Below, piece by piece: positions 26,263-34,543 of a DNA stretch of 64,000 bases (the stretch's first letter is position 1; each line of letters starts with the position of its first letter). Below the pieces are notes generated by a model that was given only the letters and a program-made list of their open reading frames with translations, ran no database searches and was not told where the DNA came from. Origin of the DNA: an uncultured Lachnospiraceae bacterium. GTDB taxonomy: Bacteria > Bacillota > Clostridia > Lachnospirales > Lachnospiraceae. The stretch covers positions 230,115 through 294,114 of the forward strand of contig CAJTRA010000001.1 of NCBI GenBank assembly GCA_910578345.1, written 5' to 3'. Position numbers and translations under genes: made by a program.

Positions 26263-26994
26263 CTAGATATCCTCTCTTCTGCCTCTGCGTATCCCATAGC
26301 TGATCCGACAGAGTAATATTGCCAATGTCACTTTGATCATATAGTAAATCGATTTCTTGAATGTGATCGAGCTTGTTCCGCCTTCTCTTGCCCGCATCTG
26401 CACCGGAACTTCCTTGACCCTTCCCAGATGCATAATCGCTGAAACGATTGCCTCCGGTTCCGGATAATCCATCGGATAATCTTTGCTGTAAATCTCGATA
26501 AACATCTGATTGACCGCACGGTAGCCGCTAGTCACATCCATAATCTTTTTGCCAGTTACAAGCCAGATCAGTCTGCTTAAGATTGTGATCCCCATTCTAC
26601 GTCCTGCTGAGGATTGAAAACCCTCCTTTTCCAGAAATCTGGAACCGATCACCACATCCGCTTCTTTGTTAATAATCGGTTCTAAGATTCTATCAAGATA
26701 GGCAATATCATGCTGTCCGTCTCCGTCAATCTGTACCGCAATGTCATATTCATTCTTGTAAGCATAGATATATCCTGCCTGCACAGCACCGCCAATGCCC
26801 ATATTAATTGGCAGATCCAAATAATGAAATCCCTCCTGACGACACACCTTCAGCGTATTATCTGTAGAGCCGTCATTGACGATCAGATAATCACACTGCG
26901 GCGCCTGCTCTTTCATATGATTGACTACCTTCACAATATTTTCGGCTTCATTATATGCCGGTATGATGACTAAAACTCGCTTTTTTTGCTTCAT
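26263..26994 (-). CDS. GT2 polyprenyl-phosphate sugar synthase (DPM1-like)
   Basis: A 243-residue GT-A enzyme. VLVIIPAYNEAENIVKVV and YLIVNDGSTDNTL open the fold, AVQIDGDGQHD near residue 89 holds the DxD motif, VIGSRFLEK near 117 and the Q-M-R-A-R-E-G-G-T-S-S block near 203 are typical of dolichyl-phosphate mannose/glucose synthases. These make a polyprenyl-phosphate sugar that GT-C enzymes use outside the membrane. A GT-C-like membrane protein (27071) and DUF2304 (24931) nearby fit that scheme. A short hairpin element (27017-27036) lies just upstream of the start. Confidence 0.88.
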   Translation of the reverse strand: MKQKKRVLVIIPAYNEAENIVKVVNHMKEQAPQCDYLIVNDGSTDNTLKVCRQEGFHYLDLPINMGIGGAVQAGYIYAYKNEYDIAVQIDGDGQHDIAYLDRILEPIINKEADVVIGSRFLEKEGFQSSAGRRMGITILSRLIWLVTGKKIMDVTSGYRAVNQMFIEIYSKDYPMDYPEPEAIVSAIMHLGRVKEVPVQMRAREGGTSSITFKKSIYYMIKVTLAILLCRISYGIRRGRREDI

Positions 26995-27016
26995 TTTCTT
27001 TTATATACCCCTACAT

Positions 27017-27036
27017 ACCGCAAGCTGTGCCTGCGA
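27017..27036 (-). repeat. short intergenic hairpin, family 2, copy 1
   Basis: Stem CGCA/TGCG (27019-27022 with 27032-27035) around the loop AGCTGTGCC, with flanks that align to the copies at 48539 and 61803. Relative to them one stem pair changes from A:T to G:C on both sides, keeping the pairing. It lies in the gap between the membrane-protein gene and the GT2 gene, about 20-40 bases before a start codon. Confidence 0.5.
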
Positions 27037-27070
27037 TACTGCCACCAGTAAAAAGTTTCAAAGTTCACTT

Positions 27071-28645
27071 TCAAACTCTCCGCATCACTTGCTCCCGAAT
27101 CAGAACATTCCACAGCATTCTCAATAGCAGATAATACGCTATATAAAAAACTCCGAAATTATACACAAGATATCGCTGCTGTCCGAAAAAGACCAACGAA
27201 ATGATCAACACCATCACTACATTACTGCCAAGAACAAGCGCCATAAATTCCGCATATGAATTTGGAACTCTCTTATCCACATATCCCCAGATCATCAGGA
27301 CAAACGCTGATAGATACAAAAACAGCGTGACTATATGGCACAATAGATAAATCGGTTTGATCTGGAAAAAGACGGTACAGATAAACGCCTGTGGAAGCAT
27401 CATAAGCGTGTGATACAGGAACCTGCCAAAATGTTCTCTGATCAAGGTGATACCGATCGTCTGCAGGCTGTGATTCCAGATTTCATTAAAATTATCGGCA
27501 GCATAGATTTCCGGATAATTATCCCGATAAAATTCATTTCCCACAGGTATGCAGATTTTGCCGACAGTCCCTATCCCTCCGACAATGTCCCTCCAGATCC
27601 AAAGGCTTCTCTCTTCGTAAGCATGTCGTTTCTGCTCCTGGTCTACCGCTTTATATAAAGATTGATATAGTTCCCGGATCATCTCATCCGTAAAGTAATC
27701 TGCATCTTCTGCGTCTGCCTCGTACATGCCTCTGGAAAAGAGAAGGGAAGTATATTGACTAAGCTTGATGTCAGCCCCTCGTGACGCATGCCCTTCCTGT
27801 CTCTCTCTCACTGCCGCTTCAACTTCCTCAGACTCTTTTTCCTTGCCGTTCTCCCCCAGGCTGAATTCCTGGTAATACTCCGGATCCTGAATCTTCATGA
27901 TCGCCAGATTCACCCTGGCATTCTCCGTGATCAGCATATTATACCGATTCACTGATGTAGCCGTAATTCCGATTCCCACCACACCGATCACCAGACACCC
28001 AGCAATTCCTACCAGGAAACCTCCAATCTTCTTTCCAATCGAATCGCATCTCTTCCAGGTCAGATACAGAAATAACACACCACATACGCCAAAGAGGATC
28101 TGCAACTGCGAACGAAGCATTGCCAGAAAATACACCATTCCAAACGAAGCAGCCAGGAACTTGTAACTGTTCCTCCAGATCGCACGCAAATACAGTATCA
28201 TCAATAAGTAAAAAAACGCATACGCCAGTCCTTCTGTAAGAATCGTCTGCGTGATCATCGCCGCAGGCATCTCTGTCGTAAAAGAAAGCATCGACAGGAA
28301 AAAGAGCAGATAGCCTTCCCAAAACCGCAATTTAAATTTCTCTTTGATCTCTCTGACAAAAAGAAGGATACACCCAGCCGCCACCAAAGCCTGTTCAACA
28401 ATAACAACCTTGAGATAATTGTCGCTTCCAAACAGATACTGATTCAGCAGTAAAAAGAGCGGATAAACCGGCATGACGCCTTCAAAGCGTTCCACTCTCA
28501 TATACGAGCCGCTGTCATCAAACAGCACCGGTTCTCTGGATCCAACGAACAGGAACACGAACAGCGCCAACAATAGCAATGAACCATAAAACAACCATTC
28601 CGACTGCTTTCTATTCAATTTGGGAATATTCTCTCTCTTCGGCAC
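27071..28645 (-). CDS. polytopic membrane protein, GT-C/GT39-like glycosyltransferase candidate
   Basis: A 524-residue protein with about ten hydrophobic helices and one large extracytoplasmic insert (residues 240-370). After helix 1 comes EPVLFDDSGSYMRVE near residue 53, an acidic loop in the place where GT-C enzymes have the catalytic Asp/Glu. EMPAAMITQTILTEG near 130 resembles the second conserved loop. GT-C enzymes use polyprenyl-phosphate sugars on the outer membrane face, and the DPM1-like gene next door would supply one. No close family was recognised, so the enzymatic role is inference. Confidence 0.6.
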   Translation of the reverse strand: MPKRENIPKLNRKQSEWLFYGSLLLLALFVFLFVGSREPVLFDDSGSYMRVERFEGVMPVYPLFLLLNQYLFGSDNYLKVVIVEQALVAAGCILLFVREIKEKFKLRFWEGYLLFFLSMLSFTTEMPAAMITQTILTEGLAYAFFYLLMILYLRAIWRNSYKFLAASFGMVYFLAMLRSQLQILFGVCGVLFLYLTWKRCDSIGKKIGGFLVGIAGCLVIGVVGIGITATSVNRYNMLITENARVNLAIMKIQDPEYYQEFSLGENGKEKESEEVEAAVRERQEGHASRGADIKLSQYTSLLFSRGMYEADAEDADYFTDEMIRELYQSLYKAVDQEQKRHAYEERSLWIWRDIVGGIGTVGKICIPVGNEFYRDNYPEIYAADNFNEIWNHSLQTIGITLIREHFGRFLYHTLMMLPQAFICTVFFQIKPIYLLCHIVTLFLYLSAFVLMIWGYVDKRVPNSYAEFMALVLGSNVVMVLIISLVFFGQQRYLVYNFGVFYIAYYLLLRMLWNVLIREQVMRRV

Positions 28646-28673
28646 AGCTCTTCCTCTTCCATTCTGTCATCCA

Positions 28674-30473
28674 CTATATCTTCTGCGGATCCATTATCTC
28701 CCCGAACACCTCGTCCCTGTGCTTCTCTACTACTTTGCCATCTCCCACTTCATAGATCATATCCACGTTCCTGATCGTGGTCAGTCTATGTGCAATGATG
28801 ATCATTGTCTTCATCCCTTGCAGATTCTCCACCGCTTCCATGACTGCTGCCTCCGTATCATTATCAAGCGCTGAGGTAGCTTCATCCAGTACCAGAATCT
28901 CCGGATCATGATAAAGCGCTCTGGCGATCCCGATCCTCTGCCGCTGTCCACCGGACAGCCTGACGCCCCTGTCGCCTACGATCGTATCAAGCCCATGCGG
29001 CAGACTGTTGACAAATCCTGTGAGCTGTGCTTTCTCCATAGCCTGCAGAACTGCCTGTTCGTCAATCTCCGATTTCTTGACGCCGAAAGCAATATTATTG
29101 CGGATCGTATCATCTGACAGATAGATCACCTGCGGAATATAGCCGATCTGCGCATGAAAAGTCTTGGGTTTTTCATGGATATTGATCTGATCCGCCATGA
29201 CGACGCCTTTCTGCGGCGTCAACAGTCCCAGAATAATATCCACCATCGTCGTCTTTCCAGCCCCGGATGCACCGATAAAGGCCACTGTCTTTCCTTTCTG
29301 AATAGACAGGCTGGCATCGTCGATCACCGGCTCATCGGCGTCCGGATAACAGTAAGTGACATGTTCTACTTTAATCCCCTCATGAAGATTCCAGGCTTCC
29401 CTGACTTCATGATCCTGTTTCTCGATGTAATCCGCAATCTCCGTAAGGTCGTGATAAACCAGATCAACAGAGGGCAGTGCATACAACATGTTCGTGGCAT
29501 GTTCATTGATCCGCCCTACACTGGGCATCAGCCGAAAGGCTGCCACGGCAAATACTGTCAACTGCGGAATATAGTAAGCCATATCTGCCTCTCCAAACAA
29601 CAGCTTGACAATAATCCCAGCCAAAAGTCCTGAAATAGCCACAGCCTCCACCGCATACTTCGGTAAGATAGAGATTGTCCGCGCAAACCGAAGCCCTCTG
29701 GCATATTTCGTATAATACCTGCGGTATTCCTCGGTAAAGAATGTTTCCCGCTCCAGAATCTTGATCTCCTTGATCCCGCCAAGCGCCTGGTTCATCCACT
29801 GAAAGATCTTACCCTGATACCCTTGATTATCCTGCCCCAGCTTGCGGCTGTATTTCCTCGTCAGAAGCAGGAAGGATCCCACACAGATCATCAATAATCC
29901 CAGAACAATAATCGTGATCGATTTGCTGACAAACAGCAGATAGACTACTAACACGAAGCATACCGCCAGCTCTGCTACCAGCTCCAGCGAATACAGAATG
30001 ACCTGCATGAACTTTGACGTGTCTTCCTGCAGGCTTCTCTGTAAAGTTGCAATATTTTTATTCAGATGAAAAGTATACGGCTCCTTCATATAAGTGCTGA
30101 GAAGCCTCGTAGACAGCTTCATCTGCGTATTATAGGAAAACTTGTAAATATAACTTTTTTCAATGATCAGATAGATATTCTTGGCAATATAAATAACAAT
30201 AATCAGCGCCGACAATGCTGCCAGAAAACTCTTGGGCGACTGAAAATGAAACAATTCATAGGGCAGGCGCAGATACCACTTTTTCCAAATTTCTCCTGGC
30301 TCTGTAATAATATTGATAAAAGGCATGAAGATCGTCACGCCCAGAAGTTCCAGAAAACTCCCTACCACCACAGCAACAAGCAGCATGCCAATCTTCCATT
30401 TATCCCTTTTGTCAAAAATATATCCCAGTTTCGTGAGCAATCCCGCTCTCGTATTGTCATTTGATCTACCCAT
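28674..30473 (-). CDS. ABC-type lipid-linked oligosaccharide flippase (PglK/MsbA-like)
   Basis: A 599-residue half-transporter, the same length as the copy at 706. Six membrane helices occupy residues 25-330. The ATPase domain has GASGAGKTTMVDIILG near 405, LSGGQRQRIGIARAL near 511, ILVLDEATSALDNDTEAAVM near 533 and IIAHRLTTI near 565. The catalytic motifs are complete, so it is a functional exporter or flippase of lipid-linked saccharide by family. It starts 77 bases after the CysE-like gene's neighbour region and ends 28 bases before the membrane protein at 27071 begins. It probably serves the block at 19-31 kb. Confidence 0.9.
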   Translation of the reverse strand: MGRSNDNTRAGLLTKLGYIFDKRDKWKIGMLLVAVVVGSFLELLGVTIFMPFINIITEPGEIWKKWYLRLPYELFHFQSPKSFLAALSALIIVIYIAKNIYLIIEKSYIYKFSYNTQMKLSTRLLSTYMKEPYTFHLNKNIATLQRSLQEDTSKFMQVILYSLELVAELAVCFVLVVYLLFVSKSITIIVLGLLMICVGSFLLLTRKYSRKLGQDNQGYQGKIFQWMNQALGGIKEIKILERETFFTEEYRRYYTKYARGLRFARTISILPKYAVEAVAISGLLAGIIVKLLFGEADMAYYIPQLTVFAVAAFRLMPSVGRINEHATNMLYALPSVDLVYHDLTEIADYIEKQDHEVREAWNLHEGIKVEHVTYCYPDADEPVIDDASLSIQKGKTVAFIGASGAGKTTMVDIILGLLTPQKGVVMADQINIHEKPKTFHAQIGYIPQVIYLSDDTIRNNIAFGVKKSEIDEQAVLQAMEKAQLTGFVNSLPHGLDTIVGDRGVRLSGGQRQRIGIARALYHDPEILVLDEATSALDNDTEAAVMEAVENLQGMKTMIIIAHRLTTIRNVDMIYEVGDGKVVEKHRDEVFGEIMDPQKI

Positions 30474-30550
30474 CTATCAATGTACTCCCTATTTAAGCGC
30501 ATTTCGGCTGTGAATAGTACCCTGTTTTCCCTTCGACTCTGCCAACAGTC

Positions 30551-31135
30551 CTATGATATATTATTAATAAGCGCCTTACACAAGTTGCTGTGTGAATCCT
30601 TATCGCTGATCTTCTTTGCCGGCACACCACCCCAGGTAGTTCCCGGTTCCGTGATATCCCTCGTCACCACCGCACCGGCTCCCACCGCCACATCGTCCGC
30701 AATCCTGACGGCTCCGATCACTTTCGCGCCGCTTCCAAAATAGCAGTTATCACCAATCACTGCTGCTTCATGGCTCCCATCTGTAGCCCCAATCGTGACA
30801 CCTTCCTGCAGTCTGCAGTTTCTGCCGATCTTCGCCCCGCCATGCACGACGATCGTTCCATAATGAGGAATGGAAAGTCCCTCTCCAAAAACATTGATCG
30901 GAATCGTAAAACCGAGTTTCACGCTTAAACTGTGAAATCGAAATCCGTGATATTTTCTGATCAGCACACCCAACAAGCCTTTCCGGCAATTTGTGTCGTA
31001 CTCTAACTTGCGCAGCAAGATCTCAAACTTCCATATCTCATCTTTAAACCATCCGGGTCGTCTGTCCTGCTGTCTGTTCAGCGCCAGGCGGTCCTGCTCC
31101 AAATAGCGCTGCAGCGCCTCTTTACTATCGATCAT
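30551..31135 (-). CDS. serine acetyltransferase-like (CysE family) hexapeptide transferase
   Basis: A 194-residue protein with a helical N-terminus (LQRYLEQDRLALNRQQ) and a C-terminal beta-helix. GFTIPINVFGEGLSIPHYG near residue 85 and GATDGSHEAAVIGDNCYFG near 130 are the sugar/serine acetyltransferase pattern, ending TTWGGVPAKKI. The catalytic His in SIPHYG is kept. In capsule loci, members of this family acetylate a sugar hydroxyl rather than serine. It is the last gene before a 229-base gap that holds four hairpins. It is shorter than typical CysE (about 270), like WcaB-type enzymes. Confidence 0.82.
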   Translation of the reverse strand: MIDSKEALQRYLEQDRLALNRQQDRRPGWFKDEIWKFEILLRKLEYDTNCRKGLLGVLIRKYHGFRFHSLSVKLGFTIPINVFGEGLSIPHYGTIVVHGGAKIGRNCRLQEGVTIGATDGSHEAAVIGDNCYFGSGAKVIGAVRIADDVAVGAGAVVTRDITEPGTTWGGVPAKKISDKDSHSNLCKALINNIS

Positions 31136-31151
31136 ATTTTATCCCATTTCT

Positions 31152-31349
31152 GCGCTGCTTTCTGCGTGTGACGAGTTTGTGGCAAGCAGCGCGCAGATAC
31201 AAATCCCGCGATTGAAAATTTCATTTTTCAATCTTCACACTTCCAGACATGCCGGCACAAACAATCCGTGCAGAGAATGCCGTTCTTTGGCATTCTCTTG
31301 TGTGAAGCTTGAAAACACTTAGCGAGGTTTTTTCGAGCTTAGTGTTTTC
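31152..31349 (-). repeat. four-hairpin intergenic array, family 1, copy 1
   Basis: This fills most of the 229-base gap between the CysE-like gene and the GT-D gene. The stems, in window order, are: GCGCTGCTT with AAGCAGCGC (31152-31160, 31184-31192); GATTGAAAA with TTTTCAATC (31210-31218, 31225-31233); AGAGAATGCC with GGCATTCTCT (31272-31281, 31289-31298); and GAAAACACT with AGTGTTTTC, plus an inner AGC/GCT (31311-31319, 31341-31349). TGTGTGAAGCTT follows the third stem. No U-tract follows any stem, so they are not simple terminators. Copies with shared flanks lie at 35852 and 54405. Confidence 0.65.
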
Positions 31350-31364
31350 CTTCACACTTTTACC

Positions 31365-32255
31365 CTACAGCCAATATTTTATTTGCTCCAGATATTTCCC
31401 ATACTCCCTGTCATGCACCGCAGCTTCTCGATTCGCCCTTTCACCGATAATCTCATGCTTCCTAAGCGGAATCTTATCCGGCGCCTGTCGCACATACCAC
31501 TCATATTCCAGATCCATGTTCCCGATATCCAGCACACGGTAGCCTCTCTGAAAGAGTTCCAGTGCAAGAAACTTTGCCGCCACGCCAACAGATAGGAGAA
31601 AGAGCCTGTCCGTTCCATACTGCATACAGGTTTCCAGAATCCTTGTCAATGCACCATAGGCATCACTGGGGGGACAGATGATCCGTTCAACACTGTCAGC
31701 CAGATCAAGCAAATCATTACCTACACCATTGTGCGTCCTGGATCCTTCCACCACCACAACGTCTCTATTTTCCCATATTTTTCTTATTTTTGCAAACCAT
31801 CTGTCACAACTGCTCCGGTCGCTGGCGTAATAATAACACCGGGAGACAAACGTAGAATAGTAAATTCTGTCCGGATTGCAATACTTTTCATAGGTTTTCC
31901 GACAAAAAAGAAGATGATCCTTCCAAAACTGTCTGCTCGCCCTATGGTGATCTGAAAGCGTATCAAAGATTCCCGGAATCGTCACTATGAAATCTTCGTA
32001 AGGGTATGCAAGGATCCGGGCAAGTCCCTTGGCAATTTCCGGAGATGCCTTCTGCAGCATCAGGTCACCGCCCTTGATCATCACGATCTCACCATCTCCG
32101 AAACGAACCATACTCTTTTCCGTGTTCAGAAGTTCATCGATCGTCTCGTCGATCGTATGCACTCGTATTTTGTTGTGCAAGATACCTTTTTCATATAAGA
32201 AATAAAGGATTCCTGCGAGAATGTCCTTGATCCTACGCTTCATACCTGCATACAC
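31365..32255 (-). CDS. GT-D-fold glycosyltransferase (SP_1767/DUF1792 family)
   Basis: A 296-residue protein whose VRFGDGEIVMIKGGDLM near residue 45 is the hallmark D-x-E motif of the GT-D fold first seen in streptococcal DGT1. ILAYPYEDFIVTIPGIFD near 85 and VVVVEGSRTHNGVGNDLLD near 168 follow family spacing, and RLFLLSVGVAAKFLALEL near 220 forms the C-terminal helical part. DGT1 adds glucose to an O-GlcNAc disaccharide on serine-rich glycoproteins; here it probably extends a lipid-linked glycan. First gene after the hairpin array, and 18 bases after the GT4 gene at 32274. Confidence 0.85.
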   Translation of the reverse strand: MYAGMKRRIKDILAGILYFLYEKGILHNKIRVHTIDETIDELLNTEKSMVRFGDGEIVMIKGGDLMLQKASPEIAKGLARILAYPYEDFIVTIPGIFDTLSDHHRASRQFWKDHLLFCRKTYEKYCNPDRIYYSTFVSRCYYYASDRSSCDRWFAKIRKIWENRDVVVVEGSRTHNGVGNDLLDLADSVERIICPPSDAYGALTRILETCMQYGTDRLFLLSVGVAAKFLALELFQRGYRVLDIGNMDLEYEWYVRQAPDKIPLRKHEIIGERANREAAVHDREYGKYLEQIKYWL

Positions 32256-32273
32256 TCCCTATCTGTTCTTCAA

Positions 32274-33512
32274 TCACTTCCCCAGCATGGCTTGTATCGT
32301 CTCAAAATACGTCTCAAAATTATACTTCTCCACCAACGCCCGATATCCCGCCGCTCCCATGACTTTCATCCGCTCCCTGTCAGACAGCATCTCTTCCAGC
32401 TTATCCCGCAGATCTTGTTGGTCACAGTCCTTAAACTGATAGCCCGTCACCCCATCTTCCACATAACATGCCGTCCCGTTGGTATCACTGCAGATCACCG
32501 GAAGAGAATAACTCATAGCTTCCAGCTGGGACACTGACGCCATCTCTCTGGTACTGGGGATCACATAGAGATCTGCAGCCAAATATTCTGCATCCATCTC
32601 ACTGCGTGGAACATTCGTCTTAACCGTGACAATTTCTTCCATATGGTGTTCCTTCACATAGCGTCTCACCTGTTCACAGTATTCTTTCTGGAAATGGTTG
32701 GTAGCCTCGCCTATTAACGTAAGATGTATCTTATTCTTCTTTCTAACAGCGCATGCCTCTTTATTCTCCGCAGCCGTCGCTCTCTGGTTCGCCTGTGAAC
32801 TCTGCGCATCGTATAAAATATCGTTCGCTATTCTATGATTCTGCTCGTCTTCTGCCATTTTCCTCACTGCCTCTAATAATAACAGATGATGTTTTCTGAT
32901 CTCATACTTCCCGATACAGAGAATATGTACCGTATCGCCCACGAAATATTCTCTCTCCTCTGGCGCTCTCTGCGCCTCTATGACAAATGGTACAAAATAG
33001 TCATTTGGTTTGACTGTGGTGCCCGGCTTTTTCATTCCAATAACAGGCGTCATTCTTAATTTTGGCGTCATCCCCTGTACCAGACGGTGCACAAAATCCG
33101 TCTTCTCTGGTTCTGACCAGAGCGGGTTCTGGTTATAGAGGATGCAAGGATATCTCTTTTTCCTGCAGATTAGATAAGCCGCCATGGAGTATACGGACCG
33201 TTCCCGTAAAATCACCACATCCGGCGCAAACTGGCAGATGATCTTCTTAAGTCTGCGCATCGGCGGAAACCCATGCTGGATCTTGAACACGATGGCTTCG
33301 GGATCCTTTCTGTGAATCACATGCACGTACAGATGATCCAGGAACTGATACAATTTAGAATAGCCCAGCACGATCGGCGTCACATAAGAATAATCTTCTA
33401 TGATCGCGGCATAATGGCTGATAAAACAGACTTCATGCCCATGTTCTACCAGCCCTTTCATGATATCCATCTGATTGGTATGATACCGCGGGGCTACATA
33501 CAGAAATTTCAT
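32274..33512 (-). CDS. GT4 family glycosyltransferase
   Basis: A 412-residue GT-B enzyme. N-terminal MKFLYVAPRYHTNQMDIMKGL; the donor domain has VHILCIGKYEIRKHHLLL near residue 205 and YVIPSTREMASVSQLEAMSYS near 335 with the conserved Glu. An insert of about 45 residues (240-285, Ala/Gln/Asn/Lys-rich) interrupts the domain just after the linker and is unusual for the family. Its ATG overlaps the stop of the radical SAM gene by 4 bases (33509-33512), so the two are translationally coupled. Confidence 0.83.
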   Translation of the reverse strand: MKFLYVAPRYHTNQMDIMKGLVEHGHEVCFISHYAAIIEDYSYVTPIVLGYSKLYQFLDHLYVHVIHRKDPEAIVFKIQHGFPPMRRLKKIICQFAPDVVILRERSVYSMAAYLICRKKRYPCILYNQNPLWSEPEKTDFVHRLVQGMTPKLRMTPVIGMKKPGTTVKPNDYFVPFVIEAQRAPEEREYFVGDTVHILCIGKYEIRKHHLLLLEAVRKMAEDEQNHRIANDILYDAQSSQANQRATAAENKEACAVRKKNKIHLTLIGEATNHFQKEYCEQVRRYVKEHHMEEIVTVKTNVPRSEMDAEYLAADLYVIPSTREMASVSQLEAMSYSLPVICSDTNGTACYVEDGVTGYQFKDCDQQDLRDKLEEMLSDRERMKVMGAAGYRALVEKYNFETYFETIQAMLGK

Positions 33513-34513
33513 ATAAACTTATTCTCCTTTAAACTGTACTTGCCGCCTTTTAAAAGTTTATGCTTGATCACCCACCATCCGGGTACCCAGATATATTTAT
33601 GCATTGCTGGCGACGCAGAGCCGATCATCCAGCAGTTTCTGTCACACTTCCTCGTACATTCCCGCACCTTCTGCGCCTGCGCGCTGTTCCACAACTCATC
33701 CCAACTCTGCTCTTTCAAGTTGCCCATGACTGCCTTCTTCTCCATGCCGTTGCAAGGAATCACATCACAGAATGGGTCTATGAAAAAGGCGTTCTTCGAC
33801 ATATCGCAAGGGAGAAGTCTCTTATTGCCATAGATATAGTTGATCAGTCCGTGGTTAAAATAAGCCCGGAACCATTTCTTCGGCGATTTACTCTTTAGCA
33901 GTTCATTGATCAGTTTCTCGAAATTCTGCGCTACCTTGTACTTATCGTCGATCTTATTATCTGTCTTTCTGAAATAGAAAGAATTATGCAGCGTAGCCGT
34001 AGCAAACTCCATTCCCATATCATTCGCGATGTTGTATAAAGGCACCAGATCCTCACAGTTCATATCCTGTACCGTCATGCCAAACCCTACGTCAGGGTGC
34101 TTCATTTCCACCAGAGTCTTCAGTGTCTTATAGCCCCGGTTAAAGCCGTCTGGGATTCCTCTGATTGCATCGTTAGTGGCCTGCAGTCCTTCAATGCTGA
34201 TGCGGATGCCTACCTTAGGAAATTCTTTACATAAGTCAATGATCCTGTCGGTAAAATATCCGTTCGTAGATATGACAATCCTGTCAGATTTCTTGTATAA
34301 TTCCCGCACAATCTCTGGAATATCCTGCCTGATAAAAGGCTCTCCGCCTGTGATATTCGTAAAAGCCATTTCCGGCAGTTTCTTGATCTCTTCCAGCGTG
34401 ATCTCCTCATCCGGCCTGGTCGGATCCCTGAAACAATCACACATATTACAACGGGCATTGCACCGGTACGTCACAATGACTGTCCCGTATAATGTTCTTC
34501 TTGCCATAGTCAA
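33509..34513 (-). CDS. radical SAM protein with C-terminal SPASM-like cluster region
   Basis: A 334-residue protein. The radical SAM motif C-x3-C-x2-C is YRCNARCNMCDCF with Cys18, Cys22 and Cys25. GGEPFIRQD near residue 58 binds the SAM amino end. The C-terminal part carries DPFCDVIPCNGMEKK near 250 and RECTRKCDRNCWM near 285, seven or more Cys that fit an auxiliary iron-sulfur (SPASM/twitch) site. SPASM proteins modify peptides, or dehydrogenate or epimerise sugars and alcohols as anSME, BtrN and similar enzymes do. No precursor peptide gene is visible nearby; both neighbours are GT4 genes. A sugar-modifying role is inferred from context. The MoaA/PqqE-like general class is certain, the substrate is not. 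Confidence 0.85.
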   Translation of the reverse strand: MTMARRTLYGTVIVTYRCNARCNMCDCFRDPTRPDEEITLEEIKKLPEMAFTNITGGEPFIRQDIPEIVRELYKKSDRIVISTNGYFTDRIIDLCKEFPKVGIRISIEGLQATNDAIRGIPDGFNRGYKTLKTLVEMKHPDVGFGMTVQDMNCEDLVPLYNIANDMGMEFATATLHNSFYFRKTDNKIDDKYKVAQNFEKLINELLKSKSPKKWFRAYFNHGLINYIYGNKRLLPCDMSKNAFFIDPFCDVIPCNGMEKKAVMGNLKEQSWDELWNSAQAQKVRECTRKCDRNCWMIGSASPAMHKYIWVPGWWVIKHKLLKGGKYSLKENKFI

Positions 34514-34543
34514 TTCTCCAATCTATGCGTACAGGCTTTCCAC

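Noticed and set aside
28674..30473. Considered as a peptide or bacteriocin ABC exporter
   Set aside because: There is no peptidase C39 domain, no precursor peptide gene nearby, and the surrounding genes are all glycan genes.
31152..31349. Hairpin array considered as a CRISPR array or a tandem terminator set
   Set aside because: Stems differ from each other, spacing is irregular and there are no direct repeats with unique spacers; no U-tract follows the stems, so they are not intrinsic terminators.
33509..34513. Considered as a peptide (RiPP) maturase pathway with nearby precursor
   Set aside because: The 30-base gap upstream and 4-base overlap downstream leave no room for a precursor gene, and no small Cys/Gly-rich frame with a binding site is seen within several kb.
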